Made by a program: the position numbers and the translations under genes. From contig JAJGBQ010000004.1 in NCBI GenBank assembly GCA_022457065.1, forward strand, positions 3,968,001-4,032,000: a stretch of DNA of 64,000 nt. The letters are read 5' to 3'. Every line of letters starts with the position of its first letter. Positions within the stretch are counted from its first letter, which is position 1. The notes beneath the pieces are model-generated. The model was not told the origin of the DNA and made no database searches. It worked only from the letters and a program-made list of their open reading frames with translations. This document shows positions 10,783 through 21,849 of this stretch, one piece after another. Source of the DNA: Curvularia sp. ZM96. Taxonomy: Eukaryota; Ascomycota; Dothideomycetes; Pleosporales; Pleosporaceae.

Positions 10783-12000
10783 ATGGCTTCGAGATTAACC
10801 GCACCGTCTCCGCGGGTAGTGCAATCGTGCCTCCGCCGCTCACAAAACCTTGTTCCGGCCGTGTCACGACTTCCGCAGCGCCGCTACATCTCTGCTTATG
10901 GCTACGAACAAGCCAAAGCCCTCACATTTTCCGAATATGGCGACCCTCCATCCGTCCTCTCCCTCCATACCCACTCCATCTCGCCGCCTCATAGCAATCT
11001 CATGACCATACGGTTCCTAGCGTCACCCATAAACCCCGCCGACATCAACCAGATCCAAGGCGTCTACCCATCGAAGCCTAGATTCACCACCGACCTCAGT
11101 ACCCCGAACCCAATCGCCGTGGCTGGAAATGAGGGTGTAGCAGAGATAATTGCATTGGGCGAGGGCGTGAAGAAGGAAGGCTTCAAGAAAGGCGACTGGG
11201 TATTTATGAAAGGCCCCGGCTTCGGAACATGGCGTACACACGCCAGCGCCACCACCAAGGACGTGGTAAAACTAGACGATCAAATGCGCGAAGGCATCAC
11301 CGCCATCCAGGCCGGAACCGTCTCCGTCAACCCATGCACCGCCTACCGCATGCTGCGCGACTTCACCACCCTCTCTGAAGGCGACTGGTTCATCCAGAAC
11401 GGCGCAAACTCTGGCGTCGGCCGCGCAGCCATCCAGCTAGGCAAGAAATGGGGCTACAAGAGCATCAACGTGATTCGTGCCCGCGACGACAAGAGCAAAG
11501 AGGAGGCCATGAAGAAGGACCTGCAAAGCCTCGGTGCAGATGTTGTCATCACAGACGCAGAATTGCAATCGCAAAGTATCAAGGATCAAGCCAAGGAATG
11601 GACAAATGGCGGCCGCGAACCCATCCGTCTCGCACTTAACTGCGTAAATGGTAAAGCAGCAACGGCAATGGCGAAACTGCTGTCCTCATCCGCACACTTT
11701 GTTACCTATGGCGCCATGTCCAAGCAACCGCTCACGATTCCCGCGTCAATGCTTATCTTCAAGGATATTCATTTCCATGGCTTCTGGGTAAGTAGGTGGG
11801 CGAACAAGAATCCAGAGGAGAAACAGAAGACGGTGGCCGATGTGCTGGATATGACGAGAAAGGGCGAGTTCAAAGATGTGCCGGTGGATGAGATCAAGTG
11901 GGAGTGGGATACCAAAGGAGAGGAGCTCATAGCAAAGGTCAAAGACACATTGGAAGGGTATAGGGATGGCAAGGGCATCTTTGTCTTTGGCAAGACATAG
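10783..12000 (+). CDS. etr1: Mitochondrial enoyl-[acyl-carrier-protein]/trans-2-enoyl-CoA reductase
   Basis: Intronless, 405 aa. The first ~35 residues are rich in Arg, Ser and Ala without acids (MASRLTAPSPRVVQSCLRRS) and look like a mitochondrial targeting peptide. The body is an MDR-superfamily reductase: substrate-domain motif NPADINQIQGVYP with the expected catalytic Tyr at 95, and the NADPH-binding GANSGVGRAA at 207-216. Family knowledge: the enzyme performs the last reduction of mitochondrial type II fatty-acid synthesis, which supplies octanoate for lipoic acid and supports respiration. Length matches the family (about 370-420 aa). The Etr1/MECR assignment over other quinone-reductase-like MDR proteins rests on the NPADINQIQGVYP motif and the leader. 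Confidence 0.92.
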   Translation: MASRLTAPSPRVVQSCLRRSQNLVPAVSRLPQRRYISAYGYEQAKALTFSEYGDPPSVLSLHTHSISPPHSNLMTIRFLASPINPADINQIQGVYPSKPRFTTDLSTPNPIAVAGNEGVAEIIALGEGVKKEGFKKGDWVFMKGPGFGTWRTHASATTKDVVKLDDQMREGITAIQAGTVSVNPCTAYRMLRDFTTLSEGDWFIQNGANSGVGRAAIQLGKKWGYKSINVIRARDDKSKEEAMKKDLQSLGADVVITDAELQSQSIKDQAKEWTNGGREPIRLALNCVNGKAATAMAKLLSSSAHFVTYGAMSKQPLTIPASMLIFKDIHFHGFWVSRWANKNPEEKQKTVADVLDMTRKGEFKDVPVDEIKWEWDTKGEELIAKVKDTLEGYRDGKGIFVFGKT

Positions 12001-12111
12001 GATGTGTAGTTTTTATATATAGAAATTAAGTCAATTGTCCTCTTGGATTAATTAATAGAAAATCATGACACTCAGTCGATTGTCCGTTCCGCATTATCTT
12101 TCCCCTGACCT

Positions 12112-13518
12112 TTACTGCAGAAATACTCTGGACCCATTGTTCGGCAGCGGCGCCCTGAACAAAACAAAAGGCCTCTCTCTACGGTCTGTCCCGGGGTAAA
12201 ACGACGAGCTAAACGCAAGCTGGTTGTCGGTAAAGTAGAGATAGCCATCGCTTCCCACGGACACTATAGTTTTTGCTGGTTAGCATATATTGGTTCCGCA
12301 GATGGCGAAGGCACTAGGTATGCAAACGAAAGAAGAAAACTCACTAGTATCAACCCAGCTAATCCTCGGATCCCTCACAAAAAGCGTCATAGACGCATTC
12401 TTCGGATTGTAAAACCCAATCTCGTTCTGCTCCATGTTACCTGCGTAGATAAAACCATTTGTGTCCGTCTCGAACCCGTCGCTCACGCCCCTCTCGCCCC
12501 GGCGCTGCACCGCAGCTTGGGCGAGCAGTTCAGAGCTCTGGCTGCGATCGCGCAGGCGCTCGGTGGAGACACTGTACAGTGATCTGCCGCCGACGGGCCC
12601 AAAGTACAGGTCTTCGCCGGACGCTGACAGTGCGATGCCGTCGCTGCCCAGGGGAACGGTTGTGAGGGGCTGATCCGGACCAGGGATATAATACAACGGC
12701 TGCCCCCACACATACGGCACGAAACCGCGTTCGGCGCGCACTTCGCTGATGCCGTCGAGATGGCGCCAGCTTTCGCCTGTGCCGAGATCGACAATGACAA
12801 TGCCGTTGCGGCCTTCGCTGGAGGAATCGGTAATGTAGGCTACGCCTTTGCCTGATGCGGTGACACTGGGGCGCAGGTCGAATCGCACGTCGTTGAGGTA
12901 CGAGGTTGGGAATGCGACAGTAGGAGGGAAGACGATGGTTTGAATCACTGTGTTGCTGGATATGTCGACACCAACGAGTTTAGGGCCTCCAGTGGATGCG
13001 GGTACGAGCACGCCATCAGGCGTTAGGGAACGTCCTGTGTCGAGAATCCAGAGACGGTCAAGAGGGTCAAGCACGACGCTTTGCACGCCGAGAAGGTAGT
13101 CGTGGTAGTTTGCGCCTACTGGTGGCGAGACTGTATAATTGATCGCTCCATTTGGGGGATTATTGATTTTGACACTTGGGTAAGGAATCTCGGTTCCGTT
13201 GGCTAGGATTTCTGCTACTGCGTGCTTGTTGTTGCTGCCCGTGTTGGTGTTGTTCGGGTCAAGGCCGGAAGGGTAGTTTGAGAATTTACGCCCAGACTTG
13301 GAGACAGTGATACCTAGATTTTGGTAAGCCGAGTCCGTTTTTGTGATCAAATTTCAGAGTCAATTCTAGGCAAAAGTACCAGTGGGCCATTGATCGTTGT
13401 AGAGATGCACAATTTCGAGCGCGGGGCCTGCGACACCAGGATCAGAGCGAAGTTTCTGCGCATTGGATAGCAGGGGGAGCAAGGCGCTCAATGCCGCTAG
13501 AGGTGAAATTGAAAACAT
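12112..13518 (-). CDS. Secreted major royal jelly protein/yellow-family protein
   Basis: Three exons on the minus strand (13518-13380, 13313-12345, 12263-12112) give 419 aa; introns are 66 and 81 nt. The N-terminus is a signal peptide (MFSISPLAALSALLPLLSNA). Family-type segments follow in order: VHLYNDQWPTG joined across intron 1 to ITVSKSGRKFSNYP, then DPLDRLWILDTGR, TSYLNDVRFDLR, AYITDSSSEGRNGIVIVDL, a GSDGIALSASGEDLYFGPV-like blade, and RDPRISWVDT joined to MSVGSDGYLYFTDNQL. These match the six-bladed propeller of the MRJP/yellow family, known mostly from insects, bacteria and some fungi. The substrate is unknown. A TATATAA lies 58 nt before the ATG. Seeing RISWVDT continue into MSVGSDGYLYFT supports the last splice. 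Confidence 0.85.
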
Positions 13519-13575
13519 CTTGAGCACAAGAACGATGTGTTGGTAGATCGTTGCATCGTGGCTGCCGCTGTCAAC

Positions 13576-13582
13576 TTATATA
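13576..13582 (-). promoter_or_regulatory. TATA box of the yellow-family gene
   Basis: The minus strand reads TATATAA at 13582-13576, 58 nt upstream of the ATG at 13518. Spacing fits a short 5' leader and supports the start choice. Confidence 0.55.
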
Positions 13583-14010
13583 GCTCCACGGTTCCGCACG
13601 CGTAAATCATGAAAATGACGGATGGTACCTGTAAACAAGAATAGTCTCCACGTCATGCACATGCCAGACACTTGAATAAGCAAATGTAACTGGCGATCTT
13701 TGTCAGCAGGTACCTCTGTCAGGCTCTATCCTAGAGCAGTTACCTGGTTAGGGTTTAGACTTCACAACGGTTCACCCCGCTTTTTTTGATGCAACATGAT
13801 ATGACGGCACGGCGCGGCAGGAAACTAGACCGGGGGCACCTGTTTTTGGGATGGAGCGGTAACATTTTGTTGATTATGATATGGTGTGAATTTCTAAGCT
13901 CTCACAACTAGCTTCTGGTTCTTCATAGTGGTCGGAAATTGTTCGCAGATGACTCGGCAGATGATAGCACAGTGGAACTGGGTCGGCAGCTGTTGTACGG
14001 TTCCAAGCTC
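13583..14010. other. Intergenic region between yellow-family gene and med17
   Basis: About 430 nt hold upstream sequence of the yellow-family gene and the 3' end of med17. No coding frame or RNA gene is supported. Confidence 0.45.
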
Positions 14011-16092
14011 TCATCCCACCCAATTCTTGATGACTTCCCTCAAAGAGGTGCTACCATCTTTCCCGACCCATGTGTGCGAACGCTCTGCATCCTCGGATTC
14101 TGGGGGTGCATCTACAACCAACTTTGCAGCCTTGAGCTCGCCATCATTGAAGTCAATTCTAATGTCCCTTGAAGACAGGTCACCTTTTTTCGCATCCTTA
14201 ATGCGGATAGAGAGACGCGCATCCTGGCTCACAGTCTGTGCACGAGAAGAGTAATCGTTCTTGAGTAATCTATGGGCAATGTGGAGCGAAAGGATCCAGT
14301 CCAGATAGGACTTCAATTCCTCGACAGTTGCGAACTTTTGCTGCTGGAATAATCCGAGATCGGAGCTCAGGGTAGGTGGGAGAGTCAGTCTGTGCTCGGT
14401 GCCGAAAGTAGGTTGACCGATGATGGTGCGTGTGACAATGTTGAGGACTTCCGGTTGTGTGCCATTCGACGTGGGAAGGGCCAAAGAAGCGGTGCCACCA
14501 AAAGGCTTCATGAAAATCTCAAAGAGCTGATCTGTAGCAGACAAGCCTTTCTTAGATGACGCTTCCAAACTTTCTGCAAGTTTTGCCCAAGAGGTTTCCC
14601 GCGTCGTGTCCAGGGTCACGTCTAGGCCAGCGCTACGCAGAGTCCTTGCGACGGATGCGAGATAGGTATGGAGCGAATCTACGCCCTCGATATGGTGGAG
14701 AACCGCAAGAAGAGTACGGAGTAAGGGGGGTGATTGCTTTTCACGTGTTCGACCCGTCAACGGAGGTGGGAGCTGCGATCTCCGGTAAAGACGCATACTG
14801 TGCTCGTGGGCGAGCAAGAGGCGGAGTGATTCGGCAATGTTCTTTGCTAGCCAGTCGTGCTCGTGGGATTGGCTGCTTGATATGGGGTCGTCTCGGGGCA
14901 CGCAATCGATGAGTAGCTTCCTGGTTTGCGGCTGGCCTCCCATTTGAGGCGCATCAACGTAAATGACAGAGTCCCGGAATTCAACACCGTATGCTAGCAA
15001 TTGCCGCGTTTCCAGACTCATCTCGTAGTACAGCTCTTCTTCAAACAAGGAATCACGTGCCAGTTGGATAGACTTTTCGAGCGACTGGTTAGCGAGCTCG
15101 CTGTCAATGGGAATTTGAGATGTTCCAGTGATTTTTCCGCCGATGCTAATTCGCACGCGGAGTATCTTGGGCTTGAGTGCGAGAGCCGGGTCGAGTATGA
15201 TGCTACCATCTTTGTCCATCTGCAGAGGGGCAAAGCCGCGAGCTTTGAAATGGTCACTCGCTAAGCTTATATCAGCACAAGTCTAACTTCATACACTGAG
15301 TGAATAATACCTTCGGGAAGTCCGTAGCGCACAGCAAAAGGCGCATGGCGAACGTTCTGACGCAGGCGCTGGATAGGCCATCCCTTGTCCGAGACCGAAA
15401 CAATCTGGTGCCAGTACTTTGTCTCTCGCCGTATTTCCTTCTCCAAGTGCTTGGCTGCTTTGAGTATCTCATCTACTGACGAATCGAGCGCGTCCATGCG
15501 TGCGCCTTGGGCCACAACCTCTTGTCTAGCCTCGACATCCTGTAACCTCTGTTGCTCTTCGGGCTTGCGGATGCGGTGCTCGTGATTCTCCCTACTCATG
15601 CCGAAAGAACCGAGAGGGATGCCCTGGTTCAGGCCCTGTTCGCGAAACGTCTGGCTGAAGAAGTTCAAACTGCGCTTGTTTGGGTCTTGCGAAAGAACGA
15701 GTGAGACGAGATCGAGCGCATTGGTGGCGGCGAATTTGGCCCATCTGTTTCTCGTCAGTCGCCGCGTCCTCGGCGGGGGTATGCTTGGGTCAGGCCTACT
15801 CCAAATGGCCGTACATTTCCTGGCCTGCTTTGAACGCCTTCTCCATTTGCTCTTGCCGAGAGGGTGCCTCGAGCTCCTTGTCCTTGTCGCCCTGCTTGGT
15901 TGCATCGTCGGTATCGTCGGGTACGTGCTTGCCCGCGTCAATGTCTTCCTGCAGCGACTGCTCGGTGATGTTGCGCAAATGACCACGTTCGCTGGCCAGC
16001 TGCTCGATCTTGAGCAACAGGTCGTCCTGGGTCAGCTCATCCTTGTCGGCAGCTGGCCACGGCCGCAGAGCGACGTTATTCAGCGAATCCAT
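14011..16092 (-). CDS. med17: Mediator of RNA polymerase II transcription subunit 17 (Srb4)
   Basis: Three exons on the minus strand (16092-15800, 15744-15311, 15260-14011) encode 658 aa; introns are 55 and 50 nt. The N-terminus MDSLNNVALRPWPAADKDE and the early acidic low-complexity part are typical of fungal Med17. The middle block WAKFAATNALDLVSLVLSQD follows intron 1, and LPEASDHFKARGFAPLQMD is formed across intron 2; both joins give continuous family-like sequence. The remaining ~420 residues (for example MSLETRQLLAYGVEFRDSVI and KSYLDWILSLHIAHRLLKND) are the conserved C-terminal region. Family knowledge: essential head-module scaffold of Mediator, in the nucleus, contacting Pol II. The promoter is shared head-to-head with isn1 (426 nt). 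Confidence 0.9.
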
Positions 16093-16518
16093 GGCGACGC
16101 CCGGCTCGACAGCAACAGACGGGATTGCAGAAGCTGAGTTGCAGTGGTTTGGTTCGACGTGGTGGGCCCTTGCATAAAGGTCGGAGCTCTCAGTAGCGGC
16201 CGTTAGTCGATCCCCCGCTTATCGATTGTACGTAGTATTTCATTGCACACTGAGCGACAGGGCCTTGTTGCTGTGTCCATCATCTCATGCAAAAACGACG
16301 GTCGAACTAGTGACACCGTCTGTACACATTCTTGTTGCAGTCTATGTAGCATCGTGCGGGGATATGACGGGTCACATGTGCATGGCCCCTTCCCTCTCCA
16401 GCCACTAGCGGCGGACTCCGATAAGCTTGGACATACAGCCTCAACCATAGTGACAGCTCACACTTCATTGCTTCTTCCCTCTTCTCTTCTCTCCTCTCAC
16501 CGATTGAATTTGTCCAAA
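16093..16518. promoter_or_regulatory. Divergent promoter between med17 and isn1
   Basis: A 426-nt head-to-head region. The isn1-proximal end is pyrimidine-rich (cttcttccctcttctcttct, at about 16469-16490), as is common in fungal leaders. No TATA consensus was recognised. Confidence 0.5.
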
Positions 16519-18191
16519 ATGACCACAAGATACCGTGTAGAATGTAAGTACGGATACCCTTTGTCAGTACGACAACTGCCGCAAGTGACCACTATGCTAA
16601 CACAATGTTCTCGGATTTGTAGATGCTCTCAAGGTGTGTACATAACTTGACCGCCTCGACATCTGACTGTACGCCACTGACATTTTGGAAAGACTCATCG
16701 AAGGGATCAGCTTGTAAGCACCACTTATCACCCGGGTTCTCCGCTTTGGCTAACAGCGGTATCAGATAGAATGGATCAAGGTAATACTATCCGTGTTTGA
16801 ACACTTGCATTGCCCTGTTTCTTATCAGTCATCAGGGTCTATTAGCTGTCCCTTTTGTGTTGCACTCCCACCCAACAGCTGTATTCGAGCCCAATGGCGA
16901 ATCGGTCGAACAGCAAGCCAATGTTGCCCAGCGGCGGTATGCCGAGATTCTGCGTGACGTTGAGGAGATTATCAATGACCACAGTAAGTCATTCAACCCC
17001 ATCAACTCTCTAGAGACACGATGGCTTTGCTCGGTACTGATGCTCCGCAGTTCAACACCAGAAGGATGGCAAGCCAGACCGGTCCAAGCTGAAGTTGCTT
17101 GTTCCATCAGTAGCAAATTTCTTCACACCACTAGCACTGCACGATGCTTTTATATGGCAAGACCAACGGCGCTTTATTAGTCATCGCCGCTTCGTCCCCC
17201 CTTCATTCAATGACGTTCGTTTGGTGCTCAACACAGCCCAGGTGATGAGTCTTATCCGCAGTGGCCCGCTGGAACTTGTCACGTTTGATGGAGATGTCAC
17301 GTTGTACGACGACGGGAAAGACCTCGAACCAGACAATCCTATTATCCCAAAGATACTGGGACTAATGCAGCGTGGATCCAAGATTGGTATCGTCACAGCC
17401 GCTGGGTACACAGAGGCGAAGCCTTACTACGGGAGACTGCACGGGCTTCTGGACGCGATTCAAGCTTCGGATCTGCCGCGGGAAGCTCGCCAAAATCTGC
17501 TAATCATGGGAGGCGAGAGCAACTTTTGTTTCAAGTTTGATGAAAACAGTCCCGTTTTGTTGCGGCTGGTACCAAGAGCGGAGTGGCTACTGGAAGAGAT
17601 GCTGTTGTGGCACGAGTCAGACATCAAGGACCTTCTCGACCTAGCAGAGGCGTCCTTGAGGGACACGATGCGCAACTTCCGGATGGAAGCCAATGTCGTC
17701 CGCAAGGAGAGGGCAGTAGGCATTGTTCCCAAGCCTGGATACAAATTTTGCCGAGAAACACTAGAGGAGACGGTCTTGATTATCCAGAAGATACTGGTAT
17801 GTGGACGAGGGATGTTGCCCAGTACGCTATACTGACACTAGTAGGAAATTTCTGAAGTCGGCCAGCGGCTGCCGTTCTGCGCGTTCAATGGTAGGTTGCA
17901 AGCCTAGGCTCTGCCCAGCAGGCCCTGACTGACATGTAACTAGGCGGAAACGACGTATTTGTCGATATTGGAGATAAGTCATGGGGGGTCTTAGCGTGTC
18001 AGCGGATTTTCGGAGGAATCCCAGGAAGCAAGACGCTGCATGTGGGCGACCAGTTCCTCAGTGCGGGAGCCAACGACTTCAAGGCGCGGTTGGCGTGTAC
18101 TACGGCCTGGATTGCCAACCCGCTGGAGACATGCCAGTTGCTGGACGAGATTGCAGAGCTGGACGAAATCCACCAGCGCAAGACGAGATAA
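16519..18191 (+). CDS. isn1: IMP-specific 5'-nucleotidase
   Basis: Eight exons: 16519-16543, 16623-16633, 16693-16713, 16766-16780, 16836-16983, 17051-17796, 17845-17890, 17944-18191; 419 aa. The first exons are tiny (25, 11, 21 and 15 nt), but splicing yields the smooth sequence MTTRYRVEYALKTHRRDQL then IEWIKGLLAVPFVLHS, which is what the family shows. The HAD-type nucleophile motif FDGDVTLYDDG has Asp at 153 and 155; later motifs are GIVTAAGYTEAKPYYGRL, MGGESNFCFKF and the metal site NGGNDVFVDIGDKSWGV with HVGDQFLSAGANDFKAR. Family knowledge: cytosolic enzyme hydrolysing IMP to inosine, balancing purine pools. Length is close to yeast Isn1 (450 aa). An annotation pipeline that misses the micro-exons would start the gene too late. 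Confidence 0.92.
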
Positions 18192-18954
18192 AAGCAATAC
18201 GGAGCGAGTCGTGGGTGTAGCTATAGTACGAGGACAGGATATGGCCGGACAATGACATAAGCATGCGCAGGCGACTAGTGCGGTCAGGGGTAGCGAGAAG
18301 GAATGGACATGTGCAGAGCAGCTCTGGTTGCCATGGGCCGTGCCGGACGAGTGCCAACCAAGGCCTTCTTGTCTGCTTGGGTATATTGGTTCTTTGTCGG
18401 CTATACGACGGCAGACGACTGGGTTGATTCATGGGTGGGCGGGGGTCGCTCGGGTAGCACCAAAGGCGCATGCAGGTTGAAGCCACCGGCCCCGCTGCAT
18501 CTTCTGGTTCGGGCAGGGCACGCTAGGACGCGCATGCAGCGCCGGTAAACATGGCCTGCCAGGTACGCTTGGGCTGCATATTGTGTGCTGCCCAGCGGGT
18601 TTTATGCACGTATAATGGTAATGTGTGTATCGCATGCGCATTCGCTGGCGGATCGAGTGAGAGCGCCCGTTCCCCGTGTGCTGTGCGTCTTGCGCCTTGC
18701 GCCTTGGGTTGCGTGTTGCCGTGCGACTGCCCTCCCCGGCCCTTGAGTATCCCCGGCCGTGTAAGGCAGACCCCCGTCACGTTCCTCCGCTTCACCACCC
18801 AACCCACCTCCTGAAGCTTCTTTTCACTGTGCTGCCACGCCAACCGTAGCACCTTGACTGCCGTCCAAGCAGACCCAGCCTGCCTCCTTGGCCAGCCCAT
18901 CACTTCTCGCCTGCCTCGCCGCGCTTGCTACCTTCTACCACCATCCCCATCACC
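18192..18954. other. Intergenic region and promoter of the 239-aa disordered protein gene
   Basis: This 763-nt region has open frames in several phases because of GC richness, but none has motif content. The part from about 18780 on is C/T-rich and probably the 5' leader of the next gene. Confidence 0.45.
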
Positions 18955-19674
18955 ATGTCGTCGAGCAAGTTTGAGTACAAGCCATTGACGCTTACCCCCA
19001 TCAACTTCTCCCTCACAGAGGGCACCTCGATACCCGCGCCCCTCGACAGCCCACCCGACACGCCCCGTCCTCCTACCCCGGGCAAGGGTCCACTCTCCTC
19101 CCATCCCACCCCCAAGTCGCCCGCCTTCCCGTCCCAGAGAGAGTCGCCGCCTCCAGACAAGCCCATCGACGACTCGACACCCGACTCTCAACTGCGAGAG
19201 AGCCGCACAAGCGATGGAGCCAGCACCATGTCCCCCACGAGTCCCTCGAGCAAGCGCCCTAGCTCGGTCCGCAAGTTTCTCGGCATCCGCACGCTTTCCT
19301 CGTCAGACAGCCTCAAGACCGACCGACCAGGCTCGCCTGCCACAATCAACAGCCAGGCGCCCAGTTTGAACCGGAGGAAGAGTGGCAGCTGGTTCGGTAA
19401 GAGAAAAACCTTCATCGCCGGCCCTGTCCCAGAAGGACACGTCGATTCGGCCGTCTATTCCAACATTCGCACCGTCTCGCAGCCACAACCTGTGCAATCT
19501 GTCGAACCAAAAGGCCCTCCACCACCCGCCCTGCCCGGCCTCAGCTCCTTTGGTCTCAACGAGGACGCGTTGAGCCTCAGCGCGGATGACCTGTTCAAGG
19601 ACATTGGAAAACACGACGAGCCGGCCCAGTCCGGTGGATCCGACAGGCGCAAGTCGACAAGATGGGAATTCTAA
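18955..19674 (+). CDS. Ser/Pro-rich, probably disordered protein of unknown function
   Basis: Intronless 239-aa ORF from the ATG at 18955 (context caccATGtcg). It is dominated by Ser, Pro and Thr, with many SP/TP sites (for example PLDSPPDTPRPPTPG and TMSPTSPSS) that could be proline-directed kinase targets. Short, likely conserved islands are KFEYKPLTLTP near the start, SSVRKFLGIRTL, a basic RRKSGSWFGKRKTF, and the end SDRRKSTRWEF. RRKS and RKST also fit basophilic kinase sites. No signal peptide, membrane segment or known domain is visible. The coherent composition, the islands and a good ATG support a real gene; function is unknown. Confidence 0.75.
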   Translation: MSSSKFEYKPLTLTPINFSLTEGTSIPAPLDSPPDTPRPPTPGKGPLSSHPTPKSPAFPSQRESPPPDKPIDDSTPDSQLRESRTSDGASTMSPTSPSSKRPSSVRKFLGIRTLSSSDSLKTDRPGSPATINSQAPSLNRRKSGSWFGKRKTFIAGPVPEGHVDSAVYSNIRTVSQPQPVQSVEPKGPPPPALPGLSSFGLNEDALSLSADDLFKDIGKHDEPAQSGGSDRRKSTRWEF

Positions 19675-21218
19675 CAAGAAAAAGCGTCAATAACACGCGT
19701 CCTCACACAGATATTAACTCTCACACACAAAAGATGTGTGGTACAAAGACATGCAGAGACTGAAGGGGAGGAGAAGGAGAATCATGTTCATGAACGCATC
19801 TTCTAACGGCATCTCGAAGTTCTTTTTAACGTCCTTGACGTACTGTTCTTTTTGTTGATCACATACACACCCTTTTTAACGATATTGAAGTTGCAGGTTG
19901 GCGAGTTTTCATTCTTGTTTGGTTGTAGCATTTATGGCATCTGTTTTGTTCCTTTCTTTTTATCTCTTGCATGTGTGCGATACTAATGCGCACACATGCA
20001 TTTTACCAAACGATACCCCCCAGTCGAGACCAAGTATGGTAATGGAGAGCGGACAGAGCGGGGCATGGTTCCGGGTCCTCGAGTGAGAAAGTAACAAGGA
20101 AGAAGGAGAGTATTCTTTTTATTCAGGACTGGGAGGAAATGGAGAGTAGTTCGTTCCAAGCCAATATCATTCTGTAAGCCTCCTCGCGGGGCTTCTTATT
20201 TTTTGTTATATTCACTCTTTTTCTTTCTTTTCTACACCACCAACTACTGCTCTTTCTTGCGTGAATAAGTGAGAGATGAATGCGCATGGGCAAGTCTACT
20301 AGGGAAGCCTACACAGCCATCTTCATGGCCCTTCTCTATCCATCAAACTTCACCAACCGTCCCTTAAGAAACCACAAAAGTACCATCACCACATCACCTT
20401 CGTGCTCTTCTTTTCTTTTCTTTTCTTTTCCTCTTTTCTTCTTCCTCTTCCGCCCCTCCACCCCGCTCAGTAGCAGTATCCGTGCGGTCCGCCCACCCTC
20501 CTTCTTTCTCCCCATGGTCCCGAACCCTTGATTTATATTATCCGAACCTTAAAAGATACCCTTCCTGGTCCGTGTATCGCTGTTGTCGTCATCCTCGTCA
20601 CGGACTCTGCGTTCCCTTGGTACCCTTTTCGGCCCGTCGGGGTACCAGTCCCTTTTTCTTCTTCCGCTCTCTTGGGTCTTGATAGTTGCCTGCAGTGTCG
20701 ATTCATAGGCGCGGAGGATGATTTTCCTTTTTTGACTTGACTTGCACTCATGACCTTATTTTTGTTCTCCCTGGTCTCATGTCTTTCAGGGCTGGAGAAG
20801 ATATAGCAGTCCTAGGCTGTACTTATAATTACCTATATTTTTGCATTAAGAAATAGAAGTTATGCAGGTAGTTCTATCTGAACTTAAAGCATCGGCTGAT
20901 CTCGATCTTCTATCGATCTTCCATCGATCTTTTAGATGAAAGCAGTAAACTCCGTAGTGGTTTTCAATATAAGTTTGTCGATCAGTACCGCACATGCGAA
21001 GACGTGGCTTACCATCCACCCTACCGACTTCTACCACTTAACATCTCTGGCATTGAAGAATGTATAACCATGTTTGCTAAAGACTAGCTTATCTTGTCGT
21101 GCCTTACTTGTTCCAACGTCTTCACCACACACCCAAAAAAATGTAAGCCCATCACCATCACCCCGAACGCCAACGCAGTGCAAAAAATAGAAGACAAACT
21201 ATCAAAAAAGAGATCATA
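19675..21218. other. Intergenic region with pyrimidine tracts
   Basis: About 1.5 kb without a supported gene. It includes the 3' UTR of the preceding gene and a long C/T-rich tract at about 20390-20480. No ORF has domain content. Confidence 0.45.
20411..20430 (+). repeat. (TTTTC)4 microsatellite inside a pyrimidine tract
   Basis: Four perfect TTTTC units lie within a longer C/T-only stretch. Slippage-prone, no gene overlap. Confidence 0.8.
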
Positions 21219-21303
21219 TGCCCACTCGCGGAATCGAACCGCGGATCTTCGCATTTCGCAGAAGGTATACGAGTGCGACGCTGTACCACTAAGCCAAGCG
21301 GGC
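21219..21303 (-). tRNA. tRNA-Thr (anticodon CGT) with a 13-nt intron
   Basis: The minus strand gives an 85-nt cloverleaf with discriminator A. Acceptor GCCCGCT pairs with AGTGGGC (one G-T). The D arm is GCTTAGTGGTACAGC. The anticodon stem is TCGCA/TGCGA. The anticodon loop CT-CGT-A is interrupted after position 37 by a 13-nt intron (TACCTTCTGCGAA). The T arm is CGCGG-TTCGATT-CCGCG. Six Ts about 12 nt downstream serve as terminator. The position of the intron is canonical for eukaryotic tRNA splicing. It decodes ACG. Confidence 0.92.
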
Positions 21304-21849
21304 TGCTGATTTGATGGCAAAATGTTCGCGCCCTATGATTATCATTTGAGAACGCATGCAGATACGCGAGGCAGAGTCATCACAACGAGAGTTGGCAAGG
21401 CTATCACATTAGAACGAGCAAGAAAGTGGGCTGACGGGGCGTGGGGCGGAGCAAATGACCCCGCACTTCTGGTACCGAGGGCTTTTGTGGGATGCATGAG
21501 ACACAACTGCAGGAAAACAACGTTGATGTAGGAAGAATCGGGTGTTAAAATCTGCGCTTTGGGAACTCAATTATGGCGCTAGAAGAAAACTTTTCTTCAC
21601 CCCTGTTTCGTACAGCACATGCCTGCATCGTGGACTGGTAAATCAAATGCATTTTCCAGCGGAGCGAGTATACGATGCTAGAGCAAAGACTTGGAACAGA
21701 GAGTAACCGCCAGACGCCATTCTTGATTAGATCGTAACATTTTCAATCGTTTCACAAAGGAGCGTGAACCAAAGCAGGCATCGTACATGAACACACGAAA
21801 CGTTATTGTATTCTACAAAGAAAGGTGCATCTCCAAACGGATACAGCGC
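21304..21849. other. Intergenic spacer between tRNA-Thr and utp17
   Basis: 546 nt with the tRNA upstream region and the 3' UTR of the WD40 gene. No other gene is supported. Confidence 0.45.
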
